A stretch of DNA of 64,000 nucleotides. Origin: Streptomyces sp. NBC_00286. GTDB lineage: Bacteria; Actinomycetota; Actinomycetes; Streptomycetales; Streptomycetaceae. This document shows positions 8,130-16,267 of this stretch, in pieces. Numbering within the stretch: the stretch's first letter is position 1; every line of letters starts with the position of its first letter. The position numbers were made by a program, and so were the translations under genes. Location: contig NZ_CP108054.1 of the NCBI RefSeq assembly GCF_036173125.1, positions 4,464,001 through 4,528,000 of the forward strand, written 5' to 3'. The notes below the pieces were generated by a model, which ran no database searches, was not told where the DNA came from, and saw only the letters and a list, made by a program, of their open reading frames with translations.

Positions 8130-8558
8130 ATGAACACCAACACCGACCCCCCGACGTACCACCTCACCACCCCCAACTCACCCCTCAGCCCGAAGATCTG
8201 CCGTGACACCGTCGCCATACTCCTCGCCGCGACCGGCCACGCCCCGCACCTCGCCGACACCGCCCGCACCCTCGTCTCCGAGGTCGTCACCAATGCCGTA
8301 CGGCACACCGGTACGCCAACCATCATGCTGGAGACGGCGGTTCTGGCGAACGGAGTACGCGTGGCCGTGTACGACGACGGGCCCGCCGGGCTGTTGCTTC
8401 CCACCGAAGCCGCGCAGGACAGCGAGGGCGGGCGCGGGTTACTGCTCGTGCAAGCCCTTGCGCACACTTGGGGCGTCGGCCCGGGGTACAACGCCGGCCG
8501 GAACGGCAAACACGTCTGGTTCGAGCTTCAAAGCCCGAGCGTGCCGCTGGAGGGATGA
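8130..8558 (+). CDS. HATPase_c (anti-sigma-like / AbaA-type) ATP-binding protein
   Basis: This 142-residue protein is a single GHKL ATPase domain as in the SpoIIAB/RsbW-like proteins that are very numerous in Streptomyces. The N-box is seen in LVSEVVTNAVRHTG and the G1 box in VYDDGPAG, followed by GGRGLLLVQALAHTWGV. There is no sensor or transmembrane part, so it is a soluble kinase-like regulator. The ATG at 8130 follows GGAAAG. It faces the XRE/DUF5753 gene across a shared promoter, so a common regulatory module is likely. The last 20 bp of the gene belong to a 23-bp sequence repeated at 10349. Confidence 0.85.
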   Translation: MNTNTDPPTYHLTTPNSPLSPKICRDTVAILLAATGHAPHLADTARTLVSEVVTNAVRHTGTPTIMLETAVLANGVRVAVYDDGPAGLLLPTEAAQDSEGGRGLLLVQALAHTWGVGPGYNAGRNGKHVWFELQSPSVPLEG

Positions 8559-8561
8559 CGG
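8539..8561 (+). repeat. 23-bp exact direct repeat, copy 1
   Basis: The 23 bp here, covering the last codons and stop of the HATPase gene, recur exactly at 10349-10371. The two copies flank the VOC and pentapeptide-repeat genes. Confidence 0.85.
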
Positions 8562-8647
8562 GCTAGTCGTCGTAGCAATCTCGGACTTGCCGGACGGGCG
8601 GCACGGCTCCATAGACTGAGCCTCCGTCCGCACTGTCTGGGGTAGCC

Positions 8648-8959
8648 ATGACCAGTAGGTTCACCGAGTTGGTTGTCGACTGCCACGATCCGGAGCGGCT
8701 CGCAGCCTTCTGGTGCGCGGTCCTGGACTTCAAGGTGATCGACCGGAGCGAGGGCAAGGTTGAGATCGACTCCTGGGAGCCGACCGTCGAGGAGGTCCGG
8801 GCACGGCAGATGCCGCCCACACTGATGTTCATCCGGGTACCCGAGGGCAAGACCGTGAAGAACCGGCTCCGCCTAGACGTCAGCCCGATCGACCGCAGTA
8901 CCGACGACGAGGTGGCCAACGAGTTCGACGTCATGCGCACCCTGGCAACGTCCAACTAG
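8648..8959 (+). CDS. VOC-family (glyoxalase-like) protein with internal deletion
   Basis: The first 85 residues (SRFTELVVDCHDPERLAAFW, then LMFIRVPEGKTVKNRLRLDV) are a normal start of a glyoxalase-like VOC protein, and the last residues (NEFDVMRTLA) are the normal end. Related proteins carry about 25-28 residues between DDEVA and NEFDV, covering the last strands and a metal-site residue; these are absent here with the frame kept. The product (103 residues) probably cannot fold as a complete paired beta-alpha-beta unit and may be non-functional. The ATG at 8648 has no strong Shine-Dalgarno sequence. The missing segment is judged from memory of the family. Confidence 0.7.
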   Translation: MTSRFTELVVDCHDPERLAAFWCAVLDFKVIDRSEGKVEIDSWEPTVEEVRARQMPPTLMFIRVPEGKTVKNRLRLDVSPIDRSTDDEVANEFDVMRTLATSN

Positions 8960-9054
8960 ATGATCGGTCCCAAGGGTTAGTGGTCGTAAGCCGACAGTGA
9001 ACGCAGGACGGACTGTCCGCTCTGGTCGTTCTCACAACACCCCGAGCCTTGCGG

Positions 9055-10221
9055 TCATGCCATGGACCGCAGGGGCGGGTGCTGCGTTGTTATCCCTGGG
9101 GGCTGGAGCAGTGGCGGAGGTTCGGGGCCGGGATCCTCGGTGACAACTACGCCGGTGGACGCGTGGTCGAACCCGGTCGGCCAGCGAGTGTTCTCGCTGG
9201 CCAGCGCGCCGGTCAGACGTGCCTGGAGAAGGTCGGCCGTGCTCAGGTCGGAGCCACGCAAGTCGGCCAGGCGAAGGTCGGCGCGGCGGAAGACAGCGCC
9301 GCCCGCGTCGGCCTTGCGCAGGTTCGCCTCGCGCAGGTCGGCCTCGGTGAAGTCCGCGTCACGCAAGTCGGTTTCGACCAGCCGTGCGCCCCGCAGGTCG
9401 GACAGAGCGAAGCGGGCCCGGCGCAGGATGGCGGTCTTGAGGTCGGCGTGCCGCAGGTTGACCGAGACGAGGGACGCCTGCGTCAGGTTGGCGTGGTACA
9501 GGCCCGCCGCCTCCATACAGGACCGGTCGAGGTTGACCTCATGCAGCCACAGCCCGTCGCAGTCGGCCCGGCGCAGGTCCGTGACGCTGAGGTTGACCCA
9601 GGACTGCTCCCGGGGTTGCAGCAACAACACTCCGAGGCCGGTCAGCGCCACCTGGGCATCGGCTGCACGGACCTCCAGTGGCGCGACATCGTTGATGGGC
9701 GCGTCGGCCGCTGGGGCGTCCGGTCCGGCGGGCGGCCAGGGCAGGTGTGTACGCAGGTAAGCGGCCTGGATGGAGATGACAGCCTCGCGGTCACGGGCGG
9801 AGTGCTCCGCGATCCGCCACAGCGCGTGGAGTCCGCCGATGCGTGTTTCCAGCTTGTCGCTGCCGAGCTGATCGACGGCCGTGCTGAACCGGTCGGTGAC
9901 ATAGCCCTCCTGGGTGGCGCGCAACCCGTCCTGACTGACGCGCAGTTGCCGCCATGTGGCATACGCGCCGAACAGCACGACCATGCCGCCCACGGCCTGC
10001 AGAAGTGTCGTACGGACGTCGTTCACCGCTTTCAGCCGGTCCTGCGCCGCGACGCTCGCCCCTGCGAGATCATGGTCGACCACCACACCCGGCAGGACGA
10101 CGAGCACCACGCCCAGAACGGCCAACCCCGCCGTCCCGGCCAGCAGGGCCGCGATCGCACGACGCCTGACCAGCCGGTCGCGCCAGAGCCTGCGACCGCG
10201 GTCCGACCCCCCTGTCTCCAT
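9055..10221 (-). CDS. Membrane-anchored pentapeptide-repeat protein
   Basis: This 388-residue protein has two N-terminal transmembrane helices (about 21-45 and 73-90). A linker includes GYVTDRFSTAVDQLGSD and ETRIGGLHALWRIAEHS, and a right-handed pentapeptide-repeat stretch follows (about 215-345) of A(D/N)LxxAxL-type units such as ADLREANLRKADAGGAVF. The TM plus DRFSTAVDQLGS plus pentapeptide architecture is common in actinobacteria; the function is not established. A 40-residue proline-rich tail follows. It lies between the two copies of a 23-bp direct repeat. Confidence 0.85.
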   Translation of the reverse strand: METGGSDRGRRLWRDRLVRRRAIAALLAGTAGLAVLGVVLVVLPGVVVDHDLAGASVAAQDRLKAVNDVRTTLLQAVGGMVVLFGAYATWRQLRVSQDGLRATQEGYVTDRFSTAVDQLGSDKLETRIGGLHALWRIAEHSARDREAVISIQAAYLRTHLPWPPAGPDAPAADAPINDVAPLEVRAADAQVALTGLGVLLLQPREQSWVNLSVTDLRRADCDGLWLHEVNLDRSCMEAAGLYHANLTQASLVSVNLRHADLKTAILRRARFALSDLRGARLVETDLRDADFTEADLREANLRKADAGGAVFRRADLRLADLRGSDLSTADLLQARLTGALASENTRWPTGFDHASTGVVVTEDPGPEPPPLLQPPGITTQHPPLRSMA

Positions 10222-10348
10222 GGGTATGGGAGCCTAGGCGCCGCTCAATGAAACGATCAAGGTGCACGACCGGCTCGGGTTCCTGCTCTCGCGGATGAGC
10301 GAGTCCCTGACTGACGTACATGGCGGAGAATCGGGGCGTGCGGCCCTT

Positions 10349-10371
10349 GCGTGCCGCTGGAGGGATGACGG
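10349..10371 (+). repeat. 23-bp exact direct repeat, copy 2
   Basis: Identical to 8539-8561 but intergenic here, just before the DinB gene end. The pair encloses a 1.8-kb block with the VOC and pentapeptide genes. Confidence 0.85.
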
Positions 10372-10380
10372 CTGGCGGAC

Positions 10381-10911
10381 TCACGCCGCGGACGCGGCGC
10401 GCAGCAAGCGGAGTTGGCCGATCTCGGTGGCGTTCTTCATCAGTTCCGCGTTCACCCAGGCGAGCATGTGGGCGATGGTGTGGTCGGGGTCGTTCTGCCA
10501 GGGGAACGGGGCCGTGGCGTCCAGCTCCGTGTCGGTGAGGCGGTCCAGTACCGCCAGCCAGTCGGCGCGGAGGCCGCGCAGCCACTCGATGGTCGCCGTA
10601 CCGTCGCCCGGCCAGGTGATCTCGGTCCGCTCCCGAGGCGTACGTCCCTGCGCGTGATCGATGGTCACGGTCCACCACCAGCCGATATGCCAGCTCAGCC
10701 AGCCGATGGTGGGGACCGGGACGGGGTCGGGCTCGGTTTCCGCCCAGTCCGGCACCCATGTCCCGTCTTCGTTCGGGCGCACCGTCCAGCAGTAAGGCGT
10801 GGGCTCCCACAGGAAGTCCTCGGGCTCCAGCCGCTCCAGGTGGTACTCGAAAAGCGACCAGGTCAGCTCGAACTGCCAGCGCAGCAGGTCAGGTTGGGAT
10901 GCGTTATTCAC
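10381..10911 (-). CDS. DinB-family protein
   Basis: From the GTG at 10911 the product is 176 residues with a DinB-like four-helix bundle. It begins RWQFELTWSLFEYHLERL and has the histidines of the usual metal triad in SWHIGWWW and HTIAHMLAWVNAELMKN, with DFLWEPTP between. DinB proteins bind a divalent metal and include bacillithiol/mycothiol-dependent transferases; the substrate here is unknown. The start overlaps a GGCGGG motif and may be leaderless. It is divergent from the NUDIX gene 84 bp away. Confidence 0.8.
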   Translation of the reverse strand: MNNASQPDLLRWQFELTWSLFEYHLERLEPEDFLWEPTPYCWTVRPNEDGTWVPDWAETEPDPVPVPTIGWLSWHIGWWWTVTIDHAQGRTPRERTEITWPGDGTATIEWLRGLRADWLAVLDRLTDTELDATAPFPWQNDPDHTIAHMLAWVNAELMKNATEIGQLRLLRAASAA

Positions 10912-10995
10912 CCGCCTATGCCATCCCGGACGGCGTGGCCGAAGCAACGAAATTACCCGGACGCGATCGACCCGGACAGGTCCTAGCCTGCGGAC

Positions 10996-11457
10996 ATGTC
11001 TCTCGAACCGCGCACCCCACGTCCGGCCGCCCGTATCGCCGTACTCGATCCGGAGGGAGCGGTCTTCCTCTTCCGGTACGACAACGATGAGGTCGGCATC
11101 CACTGGGCCATGCCCGGCGGCGGTCTCGAACCCGGTGAGAGCCCGCGCGAGGGCGCCCTGCGCGAACTCCGCGAGGAGACCGGCTGGACCGACCTCGCCC
11201 CCGGGCCCCTGCTGTGCACCTGGGAGCACGACTTCACGCGCATGAACGTCCCCGTCCGCCAGCACGAGCACATCTACGTGGCGTACGGGCCGCGCCGTGA
11301 GCCGGACGGCGACGACCACATCCGCGCCCTGCGCAGCGAGGAGGGCATGCTGGGCTGGAAGTGGTGGACCCGGAAGGAGCTCGCCGACGCAGCGGAGTCC
11401 GTGTGGCCGCCCGAACTGCCGCTACTGCTCACGGAGTTGGACGGGCGAGAGGCGTGA
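10996..11457 (+). CDS. NUDIX hydrolase
   Basis: This 153-residue protein has a complete Nudix box at about residues 41-63 (GGLEPGESPREGALRELREE, followed by TGW) carrying the metal-binding REUXEE glutamates. It hydrolyses a nucleoside diphosphate linked to another moiety; the sequence does not tell which. The preceding strands (RIAVLDPEGAVFLFR) and the C-terminal WWTRKELADA are typical of the MutT-like subgroup. It converges with the M1 peptidase gene 39 bp downstream. Confidence 0.9.
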   Translation: MSLEPRTPRPAARIAVLDPEGAVFLFRYDNDEVGIHWAMPGGGLEPGESPREGALRELREETGWTDLAPGPLLCTWEHDFTRMNVPVRQHEHIYVAYGPRREPDGDDHIRALRSEEGMLGWKWWTRKELADAAESVWPPELPLLLTELDGREA

Positions 11458-11496
11458 CGCACGGAGGTACAGGGGCGAGCCCTGGCGCGGGTGCGG

Positions 11497-12897
11497 TCAG
11501 GCGTGGTCCGGTTTTCCCTTCCCGTACAGCCAGTCGTCCCAGATCGGGCCGAAGTCCTCGTCCGGTGCCTGCTGTTCCACGTACGCCGTGAAGTCGGAGG
11601 TGCTCGCGTTGCCGTGGCGGTGGGTGGTCGGCCAGCCGCGGAGGATGGCGTGGAAGGTGGCGTCGCCGGTCGTTTCGCGGATCTTGTGGAGGACCATGGC
11701 GCCGCGTTGGTAGACGGGGGCGTCGGAGATGTGCGCGGCGCTTGTCGGGCTCGCGGGCGGGAAGGCCCACAGGTTTTCGTAGGTGTCCTCGCCGTGGTCG
11801 TACAGCGCGTCGAAGGTGGCCTGGGCCGTGTCGCCGCCGTGGTCCTCCTGCCAGAGCCATTCCACGTATGTCGCGAAGCCCTCGTTCAGCCACATGTCTC
11901 GCCAGGTCGCGGGGGTTACGGAGTTGCCGTACCACTGGTGGGCCAGTTCGTGGACGAGGAGGGCGGTGTCGGGGGCGCCGGGGAAGACGGGGCGGTTCTG
12001 GGTCTCCAGGGCGTAGCCCGCGTCGTTCGCCCGATCGACGATCGCGCCGGTGGAGGAGAAGGGGTACGGGCCGAAGTTCCGCTCCGCCCACTGCATGATC
12101 TCAGGGATGCGGGCGAGGACCTTGGCGCTCGCCTTCGACTGGTCGGGGTCGACGGCCATGTACACCGGCAGGCCGTTCGCGGTCTTCGAGCGGCGTACGT
12201 CGTACTCGCCGATCGCGACCGTCGCCAGATACGTCGCCATCGGCTCCCCGACGTGCCAGGCGAAGGTCGTGCGGCCCTTCTCCGTCTTCTCGCGCCTCAA
12301 CTCGCCGTTGGACACCGCCTTCAGGCCCTCGGGGACGGTGATCGTGATGTCGTACGTTGCCTTGTCGCTCGGGTGGTGGTTGCCGGGGAACCAGGCCATC
12401 GAGCCGGTGGGCTCGCCAAGGGCGAGGGCGCCGTCCGCCGTTCTCAGCCAGCCCTCTCGTGAACCGTCGGGGTCGGTGATCGTCTCGGGGCGCCCGGAGT
12501 AGCGGACGGTGGTGCGGAAGGTGGCGTTCCTGTCGAGGGCGTCGGGCGGGCGGATGGTCAGTTCGTGATCGCCGCCGCGGTGGAAGCGGGCGGACGCGTC
12601 GTCCACTTCGGCCGCGGTGACCTCCAGGCCCTTGAGGTCGAGGTTGAACGAGGTGAGGTCCTGCTTCGCCCGCGCTTCGATCTCCGCCGTTCCCGTCAGG
12701 CGGCGGGAGGTGGGGTCGTAGGTCAGGGTGAGGGCGTAGTGGGTTACGTCGTAGCCGCCATTGCCCGCTCTCGGGAAGTACGGGTCGCTCAGGCCGGGAG
12801 CGCCGGTCGTGTCCTGCGCACTGCCGCCGCCGCACGCGGTCAGGGCGAGGGCCAGGGCGGATGCGACGGCCGGTACGAGGCGGGCGGGTCGGGGCAC
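11497..12897 (-). CDS. M1-family zinc metallopeptidase, lipoprotein
   Basis: From the GTG at 12897 the product is 466 residues. A lipoprotein signal (LALALTAC, lipid-bearing Cys about 22) puts it on the outer face of the membrane. An M1 N-terminal beta domain (about 45-240) is followed by the catalytic domain with HELAHQWYGN at about 315-325 and the third zinc ligand in NEGFATYVEW. It is much shorter than PepN because the C-terminal HEAT-like domain is missing, as in many secreted actinobacterial M1 enzymes. Upstream in-frame starts would place residues before the signal and are unlikely. Confidence 0.9.
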   Translation of the reverse strand: MPRPARLVPAVASALALALTACGGGSAQDTTGAPGLSDPYFPRAGNGGYDVTHYALTLTYDPTSRRLTGTAEIEARAKQDLTSFNLDLKGLEVTAAEVDDASARFHRGGDHELTIRPPDALDRNATFRTTVRYSGRPETITDPDGSREGWLRTADGALALGEPTGSMAWFPGNHHPSDKATYDITITVPEGLKAVSNGELRREKTEKGRTTFAWHVGEPMATYLATVAIGEYDVRRSKTANGLPVYMAVDPDQSKASAKVLARIPEIMQWAERNFGPYPFSSTGAIVDRANDAGYALETQNRPVFPGAPDTALLVHELAHQWYGNSVTPATWRDMWLNEGFATYVEWLWQEDHGGDTAQATFDALYDHGEDTYENLWAFPPASPTSAAHISDAPVYQRGAMVLHKIRETTGDATFHAILRGWPTTHRHGNASTSDFTAYVEQQAPDEDFGPIWDDWLYGKGKPDHA

Positions 12898-12973
12898 GTT
12901 CGCGATCCTACGAGGATCGAGGCTGAGATCGGGGCACGTCAGGAGCCCGAGCGAGCGTGACACCATCACGTAC

Positions 12974-13474
12974 GTGCTCGACATCGGCTACGCCCTCTCC
13001 GCCCGCTTCCCGGATCCTCCGCAGACCGACTACCGCCGCGCGGACGTCCGCGCCCTGCGGCACGACCTGTTCTGCGGCGACGTCTATCTCGCCGACACCA
13101 AGGCGGACCGGGAACTGTCCACAGCCTGGGGATGGGTGCCGGTGCTCGACTTCGCCTGGGCGCTGTGCGACATCGTGGAGCGGATCGACCGGGATCCGGC
13201 GGGGTCGCGGGCGTCGCGCCCGCAGCGGGCCGAACTGGACTTCACCGAGTCGACCGACCGGATGCTCTTCGAGCGGCGCTTCGGGTGGGTGGACATCGAG
13301 GCCGACTGGATGCCGGTGGAGGAGCCTGCGCTGACCTTCTCGCATGCCGAACTCCGGCGTGAGGCGCGGGACTTTTTGCATGATCTGATCGCTGACCTGT
13401 GCGATCTGCATGACGAGCTTGCGGAGAATCCGGCGATCTGGAGCCTGCAGGCACGGTTTCCTCGGGTGCCGTGA
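12974..13474 (+). CDS. Hypothetical protein divergent from the M1 peptidase
   Basis: The coding region best begins at the GTG at 12974 (LDIGYALSARFPDPP) and gives 166 residues. It is acidic and rich in Trp/Asp, with no membrane segment: LFCGDVYLADTKAD, GWVPVLDFAWALCDIVERID, RMLFERRFGWVDIEADW. A helix-rich C-terminus follows (ARDFLHDLIADLCDLHDELA). I recognise it only as a Streptomyces hypothetical that may belong to a domain-of-unknown-function family. Longer frames upstream overlap the peptidase promoter. Confidence 0.7.
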   Translation: MLDIGYALSARFPDPPQTDYRRADVRALRHDLFCGDVYLADTKADRELSTAWGWVPVLDFAWALCDIVERIDRDPAGSRASRPQRAELDFTESTDRMLFERRFGWVDIEADWMPVEEPALTFSHAELRREARDFLHDLIADLCDLHDELAENPAIWSLQARFPRVP

Positions 13475-14122
13475 CCCTGCGGGTGGGCTGGGGTGGGCGC
13501 TTCTTTTCCCCAGTCCCGCCCCTTCCCGAAACTGGGGGCTGCGCCCCAGGCCCCCAGCCTGCGGCTAGTGGGGCACCCACCGCAGTGGGTGGGTGGGGCG
13601 CCCACCGGGGTGGGTGTTGGGATCGTGTGCGGCTGCGGGTGCATTGGGGCTGGTCGCGCAGTTCCCCGCGCCCCTGAAAAGCCTGCGACCGCCCGCACCC
13701 TGAAGAGCCAGCGAACCGAAAAAGCCCGCACCCCGGAAGGGGCTCGCGCCCTCGTACCAGCCCGCGCGGGAAGCCCGGACCCCCGACTACCCGCAGCTTC
13801 CCGCCGGTGGGAGGGGACGTGGGCCGGTGCGTCCTATGCCCGTCGCTTAGCTTCGGTCTGGGCATCCCAGCACCCTGTGGAAGCAAGGGGCCGTATGCCC
13901 TGTTGGCGACGGGCTGACGCACCGGCCCGCGGCCCCGCACCCACCACGCACCCAAGGGGCGCGGGGAACTGCGCGAGCAACCACAACGCACCCGCACCCG
14001 CCAACCGCCGGAGGCACCCCGCGGGGCTGTGTCAATTTGCGGCTCCGCCGCGTGGGCGCGACCAGCCACAACGGACCGTCAGCCGACAACGAACCCAACC
14101 GCCCAACCGCCGGAGGCAACCG
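13475..14122. repeat. Intergenic stretch with Streptomyces-type palindromic repeats
   Basis: This 648-bp gap has no gene. It holds several copies of the G/C-rich words common between Streptomyces genes: ACTGGGGGCTGCGCCCC near 13531, GGTCGCGCAGTTCCCCGCG at 13652-13670 and its near-complement GCGGGGAACTGCGCG at 13961-13975. CACCCACCGCAGTGGGTGGG lies near 13575. The last two sets can fold into hairpins, and the 13652 and 13961 copies are in inverted orientation. The hairpins may also act as terminators for the gene ending at 13474. Confidence 0.7.
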
Positions 14123-14866
14123 TCACCCCTCGGAGACCACCCGAACCCCCATCTCCGCCGCCAACACCGCCGCCAGATCCAGCAGTTGCGCCGGGCTGAT
14201 CACCGCCCCCGCCAAGCGGTCCACCCCCCGCGCGATGTCCACCTCAGCCGCCCCCCGAAGGTCCACATCCGTCAGTGTCGCCGCGCTGAAGTCCACCCCC
14301 TTCAGCACGCAGTCGACGAACTCCACCCGCTCCAGCCGCGCACCCCCGAAGTCCGGCTCCACCAGCACGCAGCCTTCGAAGACGACGTCTCGGAGCCGGG
14401 CCTTGCGTAGGTTCAGGTAGTCGATCTTGCCGCCGCGGATCAGGACCCGTTCCAGTACGGCGCCGTGGAGTTGGACGCCGCCCAGTCTCGCGTCCACCAG
14501 CTCTACGTCGCGGAGGGTGACCTCGGCCAGATCCGTGCCTACGCCCCGTATCCCCGTGAGGACGGAGTCCATCACGCGGGCGTGGCGCAGGCGGGTCTCG
14601 TCCAGGGCGCAGTTCGTCAGTGCGCAGTCCATGAAGCGGGAGCCCGCGCCGTCCTGGCCGGCGAAGTCCGCGTCCTGGAACTCCAGGCCGTCGTAGTCCC
14701 CGTCGGGTTCCAACTCGCCGCCCCCGTGCGGTTCCAGCGGAGGCAGTCGCACCTCCGGGCGCCGCGCCGCCTTCACGCCCGTACCAGCACCACTCACACC
14801 CGTACCACCGCTCGTACCCGTACCACCGCCCGCGCGGCCCGCCGCTCTCCTCACCATGCCCCCCAT
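14123..14866 (-). CDS. Pentapeptide-repeat-like protein
   Basis: About 247 residues. After a Gly/Thr-rich low-complexity leader (residues 10-35) comes a run of five-residue turns spelling a right-handed beta-helix: FQDADFAGQD, LTNCALDETRLRHARVMDS, AEVTLRDVELVDARL, then LRKARLRDVVFEGC and LKGVDFSAATLTDVDLRGA. It has no membrane helix, unlike the gene at 9055. The start is ambiguous between ATGs at 14866 and 14857; the leader suggests recent or unconstrained N-terminal extension. Function unknown; the family includes gyrase-protecting proteins but most members are uncharacterised. Confidence 0.8.
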   Translation of the reverse strand: MGGMVRRAAGRAGGGTGTSGGTGVSGAGTGVKAARRPEVRLPPLEPHGGGELEPDGDYDGLEFQDADFAGQDGAGSRFMDCALTNCALDETRLRHARVMDSVLTGIRGVGTDLAEVTLRDVELVDARLGGVQLHGAVLERVLIRGGKIDYLNLRKARLRDVVFEGCVLVEPDFGGARLERVEFVDCVLKGVDFSAATLTDVDLRGAAEVDIARGVDRLAGAVISPAQLLDLAAVLAAEMGVRVVSEG

Positions 14867-15026
14867 CCTGCACCCCACCACTGACAAAGCCCTTGACCTG
14901 CACAAACGCCCGCGATGTCACACTCCAGGCCCCTCACAGAGTCATACCTACGAGTCACGCACACCCGCGCACCCATCCACGCGCACCCACCACACGCACG
15001 CACCGGACCAGAGGGAGACCCCAGCC

Positions 15027-16214
15027 ATGCACCGCATCACCGTCATCGGCGGCGGCTTTGCCGGACTGACCGCGGCCATCACCGCTGCCGAGGCGGGCGC
15101 CAAGGTCACCATCTACGAGGCCCACCACACGCTCGGCGGGCGTGCCCGCACCGCGGAGGGGCCGTACAAGACCAACGAAGGGCCGCACGCCCTCTACAAG
15201 GGCGGCCCCCACTGGACCTGGCTCAAACAACGCGGGCTGATCGGCGAACTCGCCCCGCTCCCGCCGCTCGAAGCGGCCCGGCTGCGCCTCCGCCACAAGG
15301 GCGCCCTCCGCCGCACCCCGCCCTTCCCGATGCTCAAGCTTCTCCGCCGTACGGCCCAACAGGCGCCCGTGGACGTCGACTTCAAGACCTGGGCCACAGA
15401 CATCGCCGGGGAGGAAGGCGCTAAGGCAGCCGCGTACTACTCCGCCGTCGCCCTCTTTCACCACGACCCGGGCGCCCTCTCCGCCGCCTTCGTGCAGGAA
15501 CGGCTTCGGCGCGCCACGAAGTTGCCGCCGGAGGCGCACTACCCGCGCGGCGGCTGGGCGAGCGTCATCGACCGGATGGCGGCCCGCGCCTGGAACCTGG
15601 GCGTCCGCATGGAGACGCTCGCCCGGATCGACAGCCTCGACAGCCTTGACGAGCACGGCAGGCGCGGGCCCGTCATCGTCGCCACCTCCCTCGCGGCCGC
15701 CCGCCGGCTCCTCCGCGACGACTCGCTGACCTGGACGAGCGGCCGTACGGCCCTGATCGATCTGGCCGTACGGACCCGCCGGGGCGACGCATTCGCCGTG
15801 TCCGACCTGGATGCGGCGGGGTGGATCGAGCGGTTCACCGCCCAGGACCGTACGCTCGCCCCGGCCGGCGAACAGCTCATCCAGGGGCAGATCCCGATCG
15901 CGCCCCACGAGCCGCGGGCCGTCGGCATCGCCCGCGCCGAGGAACTGCTCGACCTCGCCTTCCCGGGCTGGCGCGAGCGCGTGACCTGGCGCAGCGAGGC
16001 CGTCGCCGACGGGCGTACCGGCGCCGTGGACTACCCCGGCACCAGTTGGCGCGACCGGCCCGCCGTCGACCGCGGTGACGGCGTCTACCTCGCGGGCGAC
16101 CAGGTCGCGGCGCCCGGCGTGCTCTCCGAGGTGTCCTTCAACAGCGCCCTGACGGCCGTTTCCCTCGCCTTCGACATCCCGCGCAGGGCAGGGCTTGACC
16201 TCAAGCAAGCTTGA
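15027..16214 (+). CDS. FAD-dependent amine-oxidase/phytoene-desaturase-like oxidoreductase
   Basis: This 395-residue flavoprotein starts at 15027 after GAGGGAG. The N-terminal Rossmann motif HRITVIGGGFAGLTAAITAA and LGGRARTAEG bind FAD. The C-terminal YLAGDQVAAPGVLSEVSFNSAL closes the FAD site as in amine oxidases and carotenoid desaturases. The substrate is not evident. It is followed 53 bp later by a quinone oxidoreductase in the same direction. A long upstream open frame to 14856 is not used because it lacks a binding site and crosses the promoter of the divergent gene. Confidence 0.85.
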   Translation: MHRITVIGGGFAGLTAAITAAEAGAKVTIYEAHHTLGGRARTAEGPYKTNEGPHALYKGGPHWTWLKQRGLIGELAPLPPLEAARLRLRHKGALRRTPPFPMLKLLRRTAQQAPVDVDFKTWATDIAGEEGAKAAAYYSAVALFHHDPGALSAAFVQERLRRATKLPPEAHYPRGGWASVIDRMAARAWNLGVRMETLARIDSLDSLDEHGRRGPVIVATSLAAARRLLRDDSLTWTSGRTALIDLAVRTRRGDAFAVSDLDAAGWIERFTAQDRTLAPAGEQLIQGQIPIAPHEPRAVGIARAEELLDLAFPGWRERVTWRSEAVADGRTGAVDYPGTSWRDRPAVDRGDGVYLAGDQVAAPGVLSEVSFNSALTAVSLAFDIPRRAGLDLKQA

Positions 16215-16267
16215 GGTACGAGGGTTGAGGGCACGAGCACGACGCTCACGAACACGAGGAGCCCTTC

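Noticed and set aside
14955..16208. 417-residue minus-strand frame
   Set aside because: Shadow of the FAD oxidoreductase, which has clear FAD motifs on the plus strand.
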